A program made the position numbers and the translations under genes. A stretch of DNA of 7,503 bases from an uncultured Bacteroidota bacterium (GTDB lineage: Bacteria; Bacteroidota; Ignavibacteria; UBA10030; UBA8401): assembly GCA_937920105.1 (NCBI GenBank), contig CALETH010000095.1:1-7503 (forward strand). The letters are read 5' to 3'. Below the pieces are notes generated by a model. That model did no database searches, had not been told where the DNA came from, and saw only the letters and a program-made list of their open reading frames with translations. Of the stretch, positions 1 through 5,560 are shown one piece after another. Position 1 is the first letter of the stretch, and every line of letters begins with the position of its first letter.

Positions 1-3
1 TTC

Positions 4-51
4 AAGGACGGAGTTGTCCCGCTTATGCAGGACAAAAATCCGTCCTTTTTT
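4..51 (+). terminator. Branched rho-independent terminator of an upstream gene
   Basis: A perfect 9-bp outer stem (AAGGACGGA at 4-12 with TCCGTCCTT at 39-47) runs into a T-tract at 46-51. Inside it is a second stem, 14-22 against 27-35, with 8 of 9 pairs formed, a C20/A29 mismatch and a TTAT loop at 23-26. G13 and the AAA at 36-38 form the bulge between the stems. A GC-containing stem followed by T's supports termination of a + strand gene that ends before the window. The core GGACGGA...TCCGTCC resembles the second terminator at 5516-5543, so both may derive from one dispersed palindrome family. Confidence 0.75.
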
Positions 52-211
52 ATTTATTTGACCTTTGACCATGATTTTTTGGATTATGAGGATGTCTAAC
101 ATTTTTTTGTAATAATTTTTTAAGAGTATCAAAATTTACCAAAATGCAAGTTTGTAATCTTTTTTTAGAAAAGAGAATTGTGTATCTTTTTGCAGACTTT
201 TTTAAAAAACT

Positions 212-787
212 ATGATAAAGATTTTCTTTTTTATAACATTTTTTGGCAATTATGTATTTTCTCAAACAAATGAGATAGAAAAATTTCGTTTGCTTATACA
301 TGAACAATTCCAACGATATCCTGAAATGCAAATTCAAGATATGTATAAATTTGTTCATCAATCGGCAATGGGAAATGCTCACGCCGGCGTGACATTAGAG
401 ATGGCACAGAATTATCTGGAACAAGAAATACAAAATCTTTCGCCATCAGATAGTATCCCATTATTTGAAAATCTTTCTTTTGATAGTACGCTTATCCGCG
501 TAAATCTTTCACCATTTATTTTTTATAATAGAGATATTCAAGAATTAGCAAAAGCATTTGTGCAGACTACAGAAGAATTTGAAGTATCAGAAAAATTATT
601 GCAAGAACGTTTAAATCTTTTTTTAGAAATGTCTGCAAAAAAAGAAATCTCATTTTTATATGATGATGTAAAAATTTTTGTTGAAGAAAAACGAAAGCAA
701 AACTATCCTGCAGTACATCATTCTTTCCATTATCGTAAACAATATTCACCAGCATATAGGGTAATTTTAAAGAAATTTTTAGAATAA
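212..787 (+). CDS. Conserved exported protein of unknown function
   Basis: The 191-residue product begins with a short hydrophobic leader (MIKIFFFITFFGNYVFSQ, residues 1-18) that reads as a signal peptide cleaved near Ser17-Gln18, so it is probably periplasmic or surface-exposed. The rest is soluble and mostly helical. Two histidine-rich blocks stand out: QDMYKFVHQSAMGNAHAG (42-59) and PAVHHSFHY (166-174), the latter followed by SPAYRV (179-184). Between them lies a segment reading LIRVNLSPF (94-102). I recall this pattern (Q-D-x-Y-K, G-x-x-H-A, RVNLRP, PAVHHS) from a widespread bacterial family with no assigned function, and I do not claim an activity. The conserved histidines could bind metal or be catalytic, but that is inference. 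ATG 212 fits the signal peptide; no Shine-Dalgarno sequence precedes it. The next gene starts 5 bp after its stop, so the two are probably co-transcribed. Confidence 0.85.
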   Translation: MIKIFFFITFFGNYVFSQTNEIEKFRLLIHEQFQRYPEMQIQDMYKFVHQSAMGNAHAGVTLEMAQNYLEQEIQNLSPSDSIPLFENLSFDSTLIRVNLSPFIFYNRDIQELAKAFVQTTEEFEVSEKLLQERLNLFLEMSAKKEISFLYDDVKIFVEEKRKQNYPAVHHSFHYRKQYSPAYRVILKKFLE

Positions 788-792
788 CAAAT

Positions 793-1437
793 TTGAAAAA
801 ATATACTATTCCATTTTTGATTTTCATTTCAGTAATCTCCTTTCACTGTGGAATTACTCAACCTGTGAGAGTGTTGCAAGAAAAAGAAACTCGCATTACC
901 TCATCACTTGGTGGAACATTAATTCCATTGGGAATACTTGTTCCAGCACCATATCTCAATATCGGAGCAATGTATGGTTTTTCTGAAAGTATTACTGGAG
1001 TTGCAAATTTGCATTTCACTTCGCTCATGTATGGTACTGCAGGAATAGATGTTGGTGCTGCAACTTCTCTTACAAAAGAGCAAAATTATATTCCCGAAAT
1101 AACTACACAAGCAAAACTCACATTTTTTTCTGATATAACAAGAAAAAATATTTTTCGATTGTATCCATCACTCACAGTGAATGGAAGTTATTCTGTAGGA
1201 AAAACATTACTGTATTTTGGTGCAGATAATTGGTATCAAATTCATAAACCACTTTTACTAATTTCTCCATTTGTTGGTTCGCAGTTTGATATTAGTGATA
1301 ATATGTTTGGACAGGTGGAAGTGAAATGGATTGGAGCAAATTATTATAATCCGCATGGAGTGTTTCAAAGTGCTGCAGCAATTAATGGTTATGGAAGTGT
1401 TGGTGTGTATTTTGGTATTCAGTATCAATTGGAGTAA
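793..1437 (+). CDS. Small outer-membrane/beta-barrel-like envelope protein (TTG start)
   Basis: The 214-residue protein starts at TTG. That start is supported because it gives a textbook export leader (MKKYTIPFLIFISVISFHC, residues 1-19) only 5 bp after the previous stop, and the next in-frame ATG lies far inside the mature region (about residue 59). Cys19 could be a lipidation site, but the preceding SFH is a poor lipobox, so lipoprotein status is uncertain. The mature part is rich in Gly, aromatic residues and alternating polar/hydrophobic stretches (for example LIPLGILVPAPYLNIGAMYG, SVGKTLLYFGADNWY and GSVGVYFGIQYQLE), typical of antiparallel outer-membrane strands. The last strand ends with Glu instead of the usual Phe/Tyr. 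No enzymatic motif is visible. It resembles uncharacterised envelope proteins of FCB bacteria, and its partner is unknown. The GC content counted by hand over 841-1080 is about 39%, higher than in the next gene. Confidence 0.75.
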   Translation: MKKYTIPFLIFISVISFHCGITQPVRVLQEKETRITSSLGGTLIPLGILVPAPYLNIGAMYGFSESITGVANLHFTSLMYGTAGIDVGAATSLTKEQNYIPEITTQAKLTFFSDITRKNIFRLYPSLTVNGSYSVGKTLLYFGADNWYQIHKPLLLISPFVGSQFDISDNMFGQVEVKWIGANYYNPHGVFQSAAAINGYGSVGVYFGIQYQLE

Positions 1438-1443
1438 TTAATT

Positions 1444-1917
1444 ATGAATAATGCTTGGAAAGAATATATAACTACTGAACTTAATTCACTTGATACGAAA
1501 AAATTTCGTTTTCGAACACCAGCAAGCAATAATTTGTTTTTCAATTTAAAAAAAGAATTTCAGTTAGTTGAATTACCAATTGAATTTGAAGAAATGTATA
1601 AACGAACTGATGGCATTCAAGAATTATTAGAAGGTAAAGTTATTGGTGAATTTATTTGGAGTATAGAAAAAATCATAAAAGAGAATAAAGAATATAGAAC
1701 TAATCCAGATTTTAAAAATCTATATATGTCTTTTGAACAGTTACTTTTTATATCTGATGCAGGCAATGGAGATTTATTTGGTTTTGTGACTTTAAATGGA
1801 AGAATTGACAGATTTGATATTTTTACTTGGAATCATGAAAATGATAGTCGAATGTGGGTTGCTCCTAATCTCACTACATTTATAAAATGGTGGATTAATG
1901 GAACTATCAATGTCTAA
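1444..1917 (+). CDS. SMI1/KNR4 (SUKH) domain protein, possible immunity protein
   Basis: This is a 157-residue cytosolic protein with no signal peptide or membrane segment. The SUKH fold is suggested by its usual landmarks in order: LPIEFEEMYKRTDGIQEL (44-61, with the family's F-x-x-x-Y..TDG element), FISDAGNGDLFGF (102-114), and DIFTWNHENDSRMWVAPNLT (125-144) followed by an aromatic C-terminal helix (FIKWW, 146-150). The length is normal for a single-domain member. Bacterial SUKH proteins are known mainly as immunity proteins against polymorphic or contact-dependent toxins, though many are orphan genes of unknown role. No toxin, polymorphic-toxin C-terminus or secretion gene lies nearby, so an immunity role is inference. 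By hand count, 1441-1920 is about 27% G+C, against about 39% in part of the upstream gene, which suggests separate or recent acquisition. A GGAG sits 9 bases before the ATG, but it is made by the last codons of the previous gene and may be chance. Confidence 0.8.
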   Translation: MNNAWKEYITTELNSLDTKKFRFRTPASNNLFFNLKKEFQLVELPIEFEEMYKRTDGIQELLEGKVIGEFIWSIEKIIKENKEYRTNPDFKNLYMSFEQLLFISDAGNGDLFGFVTLNGRIDRFDIFTWNHENDSRMWVAPNLTTFIKWWINGTINV

Positions 1918-1936
1918 AATTATATTACAGAATATC

Positions 1937-2761
1937 ATGAAGCATAAAACTATCTTCACGCTTTTTCTCTCACTTTTTCTTTTTGGATGTTTTTCCTTAG
2001 ATGATAATCTATTTAATGCAACAAAACTTACATCTTATAATTTAAGTACAGCAATAATTCCCGAAGCAAAAAGAACCCAAGTCATACTCAACTCACAAGG
2101 AAAGAAAATTTATGGATATTTTGTAGAATCCAACGGAGAAAAACCAAACTACACAATTTTGTATTTTCATGGAAACAAAGACCACATTCAATTTTATTGG
2201 GATAGAGTAGAATTATTTTACAAAATGGGATATAATATTTTCATTATTGATTATCAAGGATTTGGAATGAGTGAAGGAACATCTTCTGAAGAAGCATTAT
2301 ATTCCGATGCAAAAGTTGCGTTACAATATATTCGCTCACGCGGAAATATTGCTGATACATCAATTGCTTTGTATGGATTTTCTCTTGGATGTGCAGCAGC
2401 AATTCATCTTGCAGCGAATGAATTTACTCCACGAGTATTAATTGCCGAAGCACCATTTGCTTCCGCAACGGCTTTAGTGCAAAGCGGAGTAGTGTTGGAT
2501 ATTCCCAATTCTTACGTGATGGATGGAGAATATAATAATGCAGAAAAAATTAAAAATGTTTCTGTACCATTACTGTTATTGCATGGGGAAAGTGATACGT
2601 TTATTGATATTGATAAAAATTCTAAAGTCATTTATGAAAATGCCAATGAACCCAAAAAATTTATTCGCATACCAAACGCAGGACATTCTACAATTCCTTC
2701 AACATTAGGAGATTCTTTATACAAAAAAATTGTTACGGAGTTTGTGGAAAGTAAAAAGTAA
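1937..2761 (+). CDS. Alpha/beta-hydrolase lipoprotein (serine hydrolase)
   Basis: I start this gene at ATG 1937, not at the longer in-frame ATG at 1898. The 1937 start gives MKHKTIFTLFLSLFLFGC, a lipoprotein signal peptide with lipobox LFGC (Cys18), and a 19-bp gap after the SUKH gene; the longer start would overlap that gene and bury the signal. The 274-residue product is a classical alpha/beta hydrolase. It has an oxyanion-hole HGN at 78-80, DYQGFGMSEG at 105-114, a nucleophile elbow GFSLG with Ser149, an acid in HGESD with Asp220, and the catalytic His250 in NAGHS. It resembles the BEM46/FrsA-like, dienelactone-hydrolase-like esterases. Substrate unknown; an ester, thioester or peptide is possible. 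It is expected to be anchored in the inner or outer membrane facing the periplasm. The TAA stop lies inside a repeat shared with position 5472. Confidence 0.88.
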   Translation: MKHKTIFTLFLSLFLFGCFSLDDNLFNATKLTSYNLSTAIIPEAKRTQVILNSQGKKIYGYFVESNGEKPNYTILYFHGNKDHIQFYWDRVELFYKMGYNIFIIDYQGFGMSEGTSSEEALYSDAKVALQYIRSRGNIADTSIALYGFSLGCAAAIHLAANEFTPRVLIAEAPFASATALVQSGVVLDIPNSYVMDGEYNNAEKIKNVSVPLLLLHGESDTFIDIDKNSKVIYENANEPKKFIRIPNAGHSTIPSTLGDSLYKKIVTEFVESKK

Positions 2762-2775
2762 TCAGTTTTCAGTAG
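2757..2775 (+). repeat. 19-nt direct repeat, copy 1, spanning a stop codon
   Basis: The sequence AGTAATCAGTTTTCAGTAG is identical to 5472-5490. Its third to fifth bases are the TAA stop of the hydrolase gene. It continues into further CAGT-type units (TCAGTAATCAGTTAT, 2776-2790), giving a short imperfect array. Confidence 0.85.
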
Positions 2776-2791
2776 TCAGTAATCAGTTATA

Positions 2792-2834
2792 AGATTGTCA
2801 TTGCGAGTTTTACGTAAATGGAACGAAACAATCT
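2792..2834. repeat. Dispersed ATTGCGAG-type palindromic element
   Basis: The ends AGATTGT (2792-2798) and ACAATCT (2828-2834) are perfect inverted repeats. A perfect 10-bp palindrome, TTTACGTAAA (2809-2818), sits near the centre. The wording GTCATTGCGAG ... GAACGAAACAATC matches, from memory, a repeat of the form GTCATTGCGAG...GAAGCAATC found scattered between genes in many bacterial genomes. No T-tract follows directly, so I call it a repeat and not a terminator. Confidence 0.6.
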
Positions 2835-2843
2835 ATAAAAAAA

Positions 2844-2882
2844 AACTAATAACTACGAACCAAAAACTAAAAACCAAAAAAC
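2844..2882. repeat. Low-complexity AACTA/AACC run before DUF1015 gene
   Basis: A G-poor run of imperfect units (AACTAATAACTACGAACC, AAAAACTAAAAACC) reaches the ATG at 2883. It leaves no Shine-Dalgarno sequence, and an unstructured A-rich leader may favour initiation. With the two elements before it, it fills the gap between the two gene clusters; I see no confident promoter there. Confidence 0.5.
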
Positions 2883-4163
2883 ATGGCAACAATCCAACCA
2901 TTTCGCGGAATCCGATATAATCAAAACAAAGTAAAATTAGAAAATGTCATTGCTCCACCGTACGACGTTATTTCACCAGAACAGCAAAAGGGATTTTACG
3001 AAAAATCTCCACACAATATTATAAGATTAATTTTGGGAAGAGAGGAAGATAGATATTCATCTGCTGCAAAAACATTTTCAGAATGGCAACAAACAGAAAT
3101 TCTTCAACGAGATACAGCACCATCAATCTATCTTTTAGTGCAAACATTTGCAGACCAAAATGGAAAAACGATTCAGCGAAAGGGTTTTATTGCATTATGT
3201 CAGTTAGAGGAATTTGAAAAGAAAATAGTATTGCCTCACGAAAAAACGCTTTCCAAAGCAAAGGAAGATAGATTTAAATTATTCAAAGCAACCAATTCAA
3301 ACTTTAGCCAAATATTTTCATTGTATTCAGATGAAAAAAAACGCATTGATGAATTTCTCGCACCATCATATCATACATCACCAATAATAGATGTAGTATT
3401 TGATAATGTTCACAATCAAGTGTGGAATGTCATTGATAAAAAAGTGATAGATGCTGTTGCAAAAGAAATGTCTCCTAAACAAGTACTAATTGCTGATGGA
3501 CATCATCGTTATGAAACCGCTTTAGCATATCGTGATTTGATGAAATCACAAAACCCAAATCACACAGGAAAAGAATTATATAATTATGTGATGATGTTTT
3601 TTACAAATTTAGATGATGAGGGATTGGTAATTTTTCCAACGCATCGTGTTATTCATAGTTTATCAGAATTTAATTGGCAGACATTTCTCGCACAATTAAA
3701 AAATCATTTTGATATTCAATTATATCCTAATGCAGATTTAATGATGAAAGCACTTTCCACATATCAGCAATTTGCTTATGGAATGGTTGCAAAAGATTTT
3801 TCTAAATTTTGTGTAATTTCTTTAAAAGAGAATTCCTCTATAGAACCCTTAGTAGGAAATAATTTACCCAAAGAAGTGCAAGAATTAGATGTTGTGCTTT
3901 TGCACAATTATATTTTGGGAAATTTGCTACATATTTCTTCCGAAGCACAAGAGAAAAAACTCAATATTCATTATATTCAAAAAGTAGGGGATTGTGTTGA
4001 TGAAATTGCCAGCGGAAAATCACAAATTGCATTTTTTGTCAATCCAACAAAAATTGAACAAGTGCGAAATGTTGCCAAAGCGGGTTTTACTATGCCGCAA
4101 AAATCTACATTTTTTTATCCTAAATTAGTTTCTGGTTTTGTACTTAATCTTATGGCAGAATAA
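2883..4163 (+). CDS. DUF1015 family protein
   Basis: A full-length, 426-residue member of the DUF1015 family. Diagnostic blocks are FRGIRYN (7-13), the strongly conserved APPYDVIS (24-31), HEKT (119-122), IADGHHRYETALAY (203-216), and a C-terminal KSTFFYPKLVSGFVLNL (407-423). No signal peptide or membrane segment is present, so it is cytosolic. The biochemical role of the family is not settled as far as I know. The GHHR block is reminiscent of the GxHR motif of ParB/sulfiredoxin-type nucleotide-binding folds, which also occur in free-serine kinases, and in some Firmicutes I recall DUF1015 genes beside serA/serC, so a serine-related phosphotransfer role is a reasonable but unproven idea. It begins right after a repeat-rich gap and is the first of three genes spaced by 2-3 bp. 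No Shine-Dalgarno sequence; ATG 2883 gives the family's usual N-terminus. Confidence 0.92.
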   Translation: MATIQPFRGIRYNQNKVKLENVIAPPYDVISPEQQKGFYEKSPHNIIRLILGREEDRYSSAAKTFSEWQQTEILQRDTAPSIYLLVQTFADQNGKTIQRKGFIALCQLEEFEKKIVLPHEKTLSKAKEDRFKLFKATNSNFSQIFSLYSDEKKRIDEFLAPSYHTSPIIDVVFDNVHNQVWNVIDKKVIDAVAKEMSPKQVLIADGHHRYETALAYRDLMKSQNPNHTGKELYNYVMMFFTNLDDEGLVIFPTHRVIHSLSEFNWQTFLAQLKNHFDIQLYPNADLMMKALSTYQQFAYGMVAKDFSKFCVISLKENSSIEPLVGNNLPKEVQELDVVLLHNYILGNLLHISSEAQEKKLNIHYIQKVGDCVDEIASGKSQIAFFVNPTKIEQVRNVAKAGFTMPQKSTFFYPKLVSGFVLNLMAE

Positions 4164-4165
4164 TT

Positions 4166-5071
4166 ATGAGTGAACGGTTACGGGTAATTCTTTCGTATTT
4201 GATAGTTTGCACCGTGTGGGGTTCATCATGGTTAGCAATTAAAGTTACTATAGAAACCATTCCACCACTTTTGGGTGCATCACTTCGTTTTCTATCAGCA
4301 GGATTAATTCTTGCGGTTATTGTGTACTTGCGTAAAATTTCAATTCCGTTTGATTCTCGTTCTCACAAACTGTATCTGACTATTTCTTTAACATCATTTG
4401 CAGTACCATTTTCTTTAGTGTATTGGGGTGAACAATATGTTTCTTCGGGATTAGCAGCAATTTTATTTGCAACATTTCCATTTTCTGTTGCGATGTTTTC
4501 TTATTTTTTTCTTCCTAATGAAAAACTTACTCCACCAAAAATTTTTGGCATGCTTGTTAGTTTTGTAGGAATATGTGTTATCTTTGCAAAAGATATTGCC
4601 ATAGGAAATCAACAAACTATTTTTGGAATGTTTGCGATTATTGGAAGTGCAATGTTACAAGGATATTCTGCTATTGTTGTAAAAAAACATGGTGGGAATC
4701 TTAGTTCGTTAGCAACAATATTTATTCCAACGCTTTATAGTGGAGTATTTCTTCTTATCGCAAGTATATTAGTAGAAAATTATTCTACAATACAATTTAC
4801 TACTTCTTCTACGATAGCAATTTTGTATTTGGCTTTATTTGCCACAGTATTAACTTTTATTAGTTATTATTGGTTGTTGAAACGTGTGCAAGCCGTGATG
4901 CTTTCTCTTACAGCATTCATTACACCAATTGTGGCTGTTGTATTGGGAATGTTATTATTGAAAGAAACACTTGCTTCGCAAACATATTTCGGAGCATTGT
5001 GTGTATTATGTGGAATTTTAATTGCTAATAGTAAAGGCATTGTAGAAATGCTTAATAAAACTAAAAATTAA
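4166..5071 (+). CDS. EamA-family (DMT superfamily) transporter
   Basis: This is a 301-residue, strongly hydrophobic inner-membrane protein with the two-fold EamA repeat. The first repeat covers about residues 7-140 and opens with the hallmark VWGSSWLAIK (17-26) and PPLLGASLRFLSAG (33-46). The second covers about 152-288 and contains SAMLQGYSAIVVKK (161-174), ATVLTFISYYWLLKR (226-240) and the end motif PIVAVVLGMLLLKE (254-267). About ten transmembrane helices are expected, the standard DMT arrangement, with a short cytosolic tail. Members export or import amino acids, sugars, nucleobases or other small metabolites, and the sequence does not tell which. It starts 2 bp after the DUF1015 stop and ends 3 bp before the epimerase gene, so all three are almost certainly one operon. 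If DUF1015 acts in amino-acid metabolism, an amino-acid exporter would fit, but that is inference. Confidence 0.93.
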   Translation: MSERLRVILSYLIVCTVWGSSWLAIKVTIETIPPLLGASLRFLSAGLILAVIVYLRKISIPFDSRSHKLYLTISLTSFAVPFSLVYWGEQYVSSGLAAILFATFPFSVAMFSYFFLPNEKLTPPKIFGMLVSFVGICVIFAKDIAIGNQQTIFGMFAIIGSAMLQGYSAIVVKKHGGNLSSLATIFIPTLYSGVFLLIASILVENYSTIQFTTSSTIAILYLALFATVLTFISYYWLLKRVQAVMLSLTAFITPIVAVVLGMLLLKETLASQTYFGALCVLCGILIANSKGIVEMLNKTKN

Positions 5072-5074
5072 TTT

Positions 5075-5476
5075 ATGATTAAACGTATTGCTCATATTGG
5101 AATTGCTGTAAAAAAAACAGAAGACTCCGCAAAAATTTTTTCTCAAATATTTAATACAGAAAATCCACATACAGAAATTGTAGAAGAACAAAAAGCAAAA
5201 ATTTCTTTTTATCCTGTTGGAGAAAGTGCATTTGAATTGATTGAATCAACAGCAGTAGATTCTTCTATCACAAAATTTATTGAAAAAAAAGGTGAAGGGA
5301 TTCATCATATATGTTTAGAAGTGGAAAATCTTGAACAAGAAATTGCACGATTAAAAAAATTGGGATTTCAATTTGTGAATGAAGAACCGAAACTTGGGGG
5401 AGATGGTTATCGTATTGCATTCTTACATCCAAAATCTACTAATGGTGTGTTGATTGAGTTGTGTGAAAAGCAGTAA
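5075..5476 (+). CDS. mce: Methylmalonyl-CoA epimerase
   Basis: The 133-residue VOC-fold protein has the normal length and order of motifs for methylmalonyl-CoA epimerase, which interconverts the (S) and (R) forms of methylmalonyl-CoA between propionyl-CoA carboxylase and methylmalonyl-CoA mutase. The four expected divalent-metal ligands are present by motif: His7 in IAHIGIAV, Glu54 in FELIES (Gln in the Propionibacterium enzyme), His78 in GIHHICLEV and Glu128 in GVLIEL. The family motifs GEGIHHI (73-79) and IAFLHPK (114-120) are intact. It is cytosolic. No mutase or carboxylase gene is in the window, so the pathway must be encoded elsewhere; here the gene closes a three-gene unit with DUF1015 and the transporter. 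Its TAA stop falls inside the 19-nt repeat at 5472, and a terminator follows 39 bp later. A different VOC enzyme is possible but less likely given the motif set. Confidence 0.92.
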   Translation: MIKRIAHIGIAVKKTEDSAKIFSQIFNTENPHTEIVEEQKAKISFYPVGESAFELIESTAVDSSITKFIEKKGEGIHHICLEVENLEQEIARLKKLGFQFVNEEPKLGGDGYRIAFLHPKSTNGVLIELCEKQ

Positions 5477-5490
5477 TCAGTTTTCAGTAG
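5472..5490 (+). repeat. 19-nt direct repeat, copy 2, spanning a stop codon
   Basis: AGTAATCAGTTTTCAGTAG, identical to 2757-2775, with the epimerase TAA in the same place within the repeat as the hydrolase TAA in copy 1. A further degenerate unit (ACAATTATCAGTA, 5491-5503) follows. Confidence 0.85.
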
Positions 5491-5515
5491 ACAATTATCA
5501 GTATTTCTATATTGT

Positions 5516-5543
5516 AGGAACGGATGCAAATCCGTTCCTTTTT
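5516..5543 (+). terminator. Rho-independent terminator after the epimerase gene
   Basis: A perfect 10-bp stem (AGGAACGGAT 5516-5525 with ATCCGTTCCT 5530-5539) closes on GCAA, a GNRA-type tetraloop, and runs into T's (5539-5543). It lies 39 bp after the epimerase stop and 17 bp before the uvrC start codon, and should separate the three-gene operon from uvrC. The stem core resembles that of the terminator at 4-51. Confidence 0.88.
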
Positions 5544-5546
5544 AGT

Positions 5547-5552
5547 TATAAT
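5547..5552 (+). promoter_or_regulatory. Possible uvrC -10 box (TATAAT)
   Basis: A perfect TATAAT lies immediately after the terminator T-run and 8 bases before ATG 5561. No recognisable -35 hexamer stands 16-18 bp upstream, where the terminator hairpin lies. In such an AT-rich gap the match could be chance. If real, transcription would start at or just beside the ATG. Confidence 0.35.
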
Positions 5553-5560
5553 ATTTTCTT

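Noticed and set aside
52..211. Promoter upstream of the first gene (for example TATCTTTT at 183-190)
   Set aside because: It is close to the Bacteroidetes -7 consensus, but no -33 element lies at the right distance, and T-runs make chance matches likely in this AT-rich gap.
50..382. 110-residue minus-strand reading frame
   Set aside because: It overlaps the signal peptide and first conserved block of the + strand gene at 212, has low-complexity Lys/Phe/Ile composition and resembles no family.
567..827. 86-residue minus-strand reading frame
   Set aside because: It is the reverse of two well-supported + strand genes; the hydrophobic character comes from AT-rich complement.
919..1110. 63-residue minus-strand reading frame
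   Set aside because: Lies wholly inside the beta-barrel-like gene; the Cys/Ser-rich translation looks like a shadow.
1898..1936. Longer start of the hydrolase gene
   Set aside because: It overlaps the SUKH gene and places 13 polar residues before a perfect lipoprotein signal peptide; 1937 is the better start.
2523..2708. 61-residue + strand frame inside the hydrolase gene
   Set aside because: It is out of frame within the part encoding the catalytic Asp and His, so it is a shadow.
1444..2761. Toxin-immunity or defence system formed by the SUKH gene and the hydrolase
   Set aside because: The hydrolase is an ordinary lipoprotein esterase-type protein with no toxin domain or delivery module; proximity alone does not support it.
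2757..2882. CRISPR-like or tandem array
   Set aside because: Units are short, imperfect and unspaced; there are no regular spacers and no cas gene.
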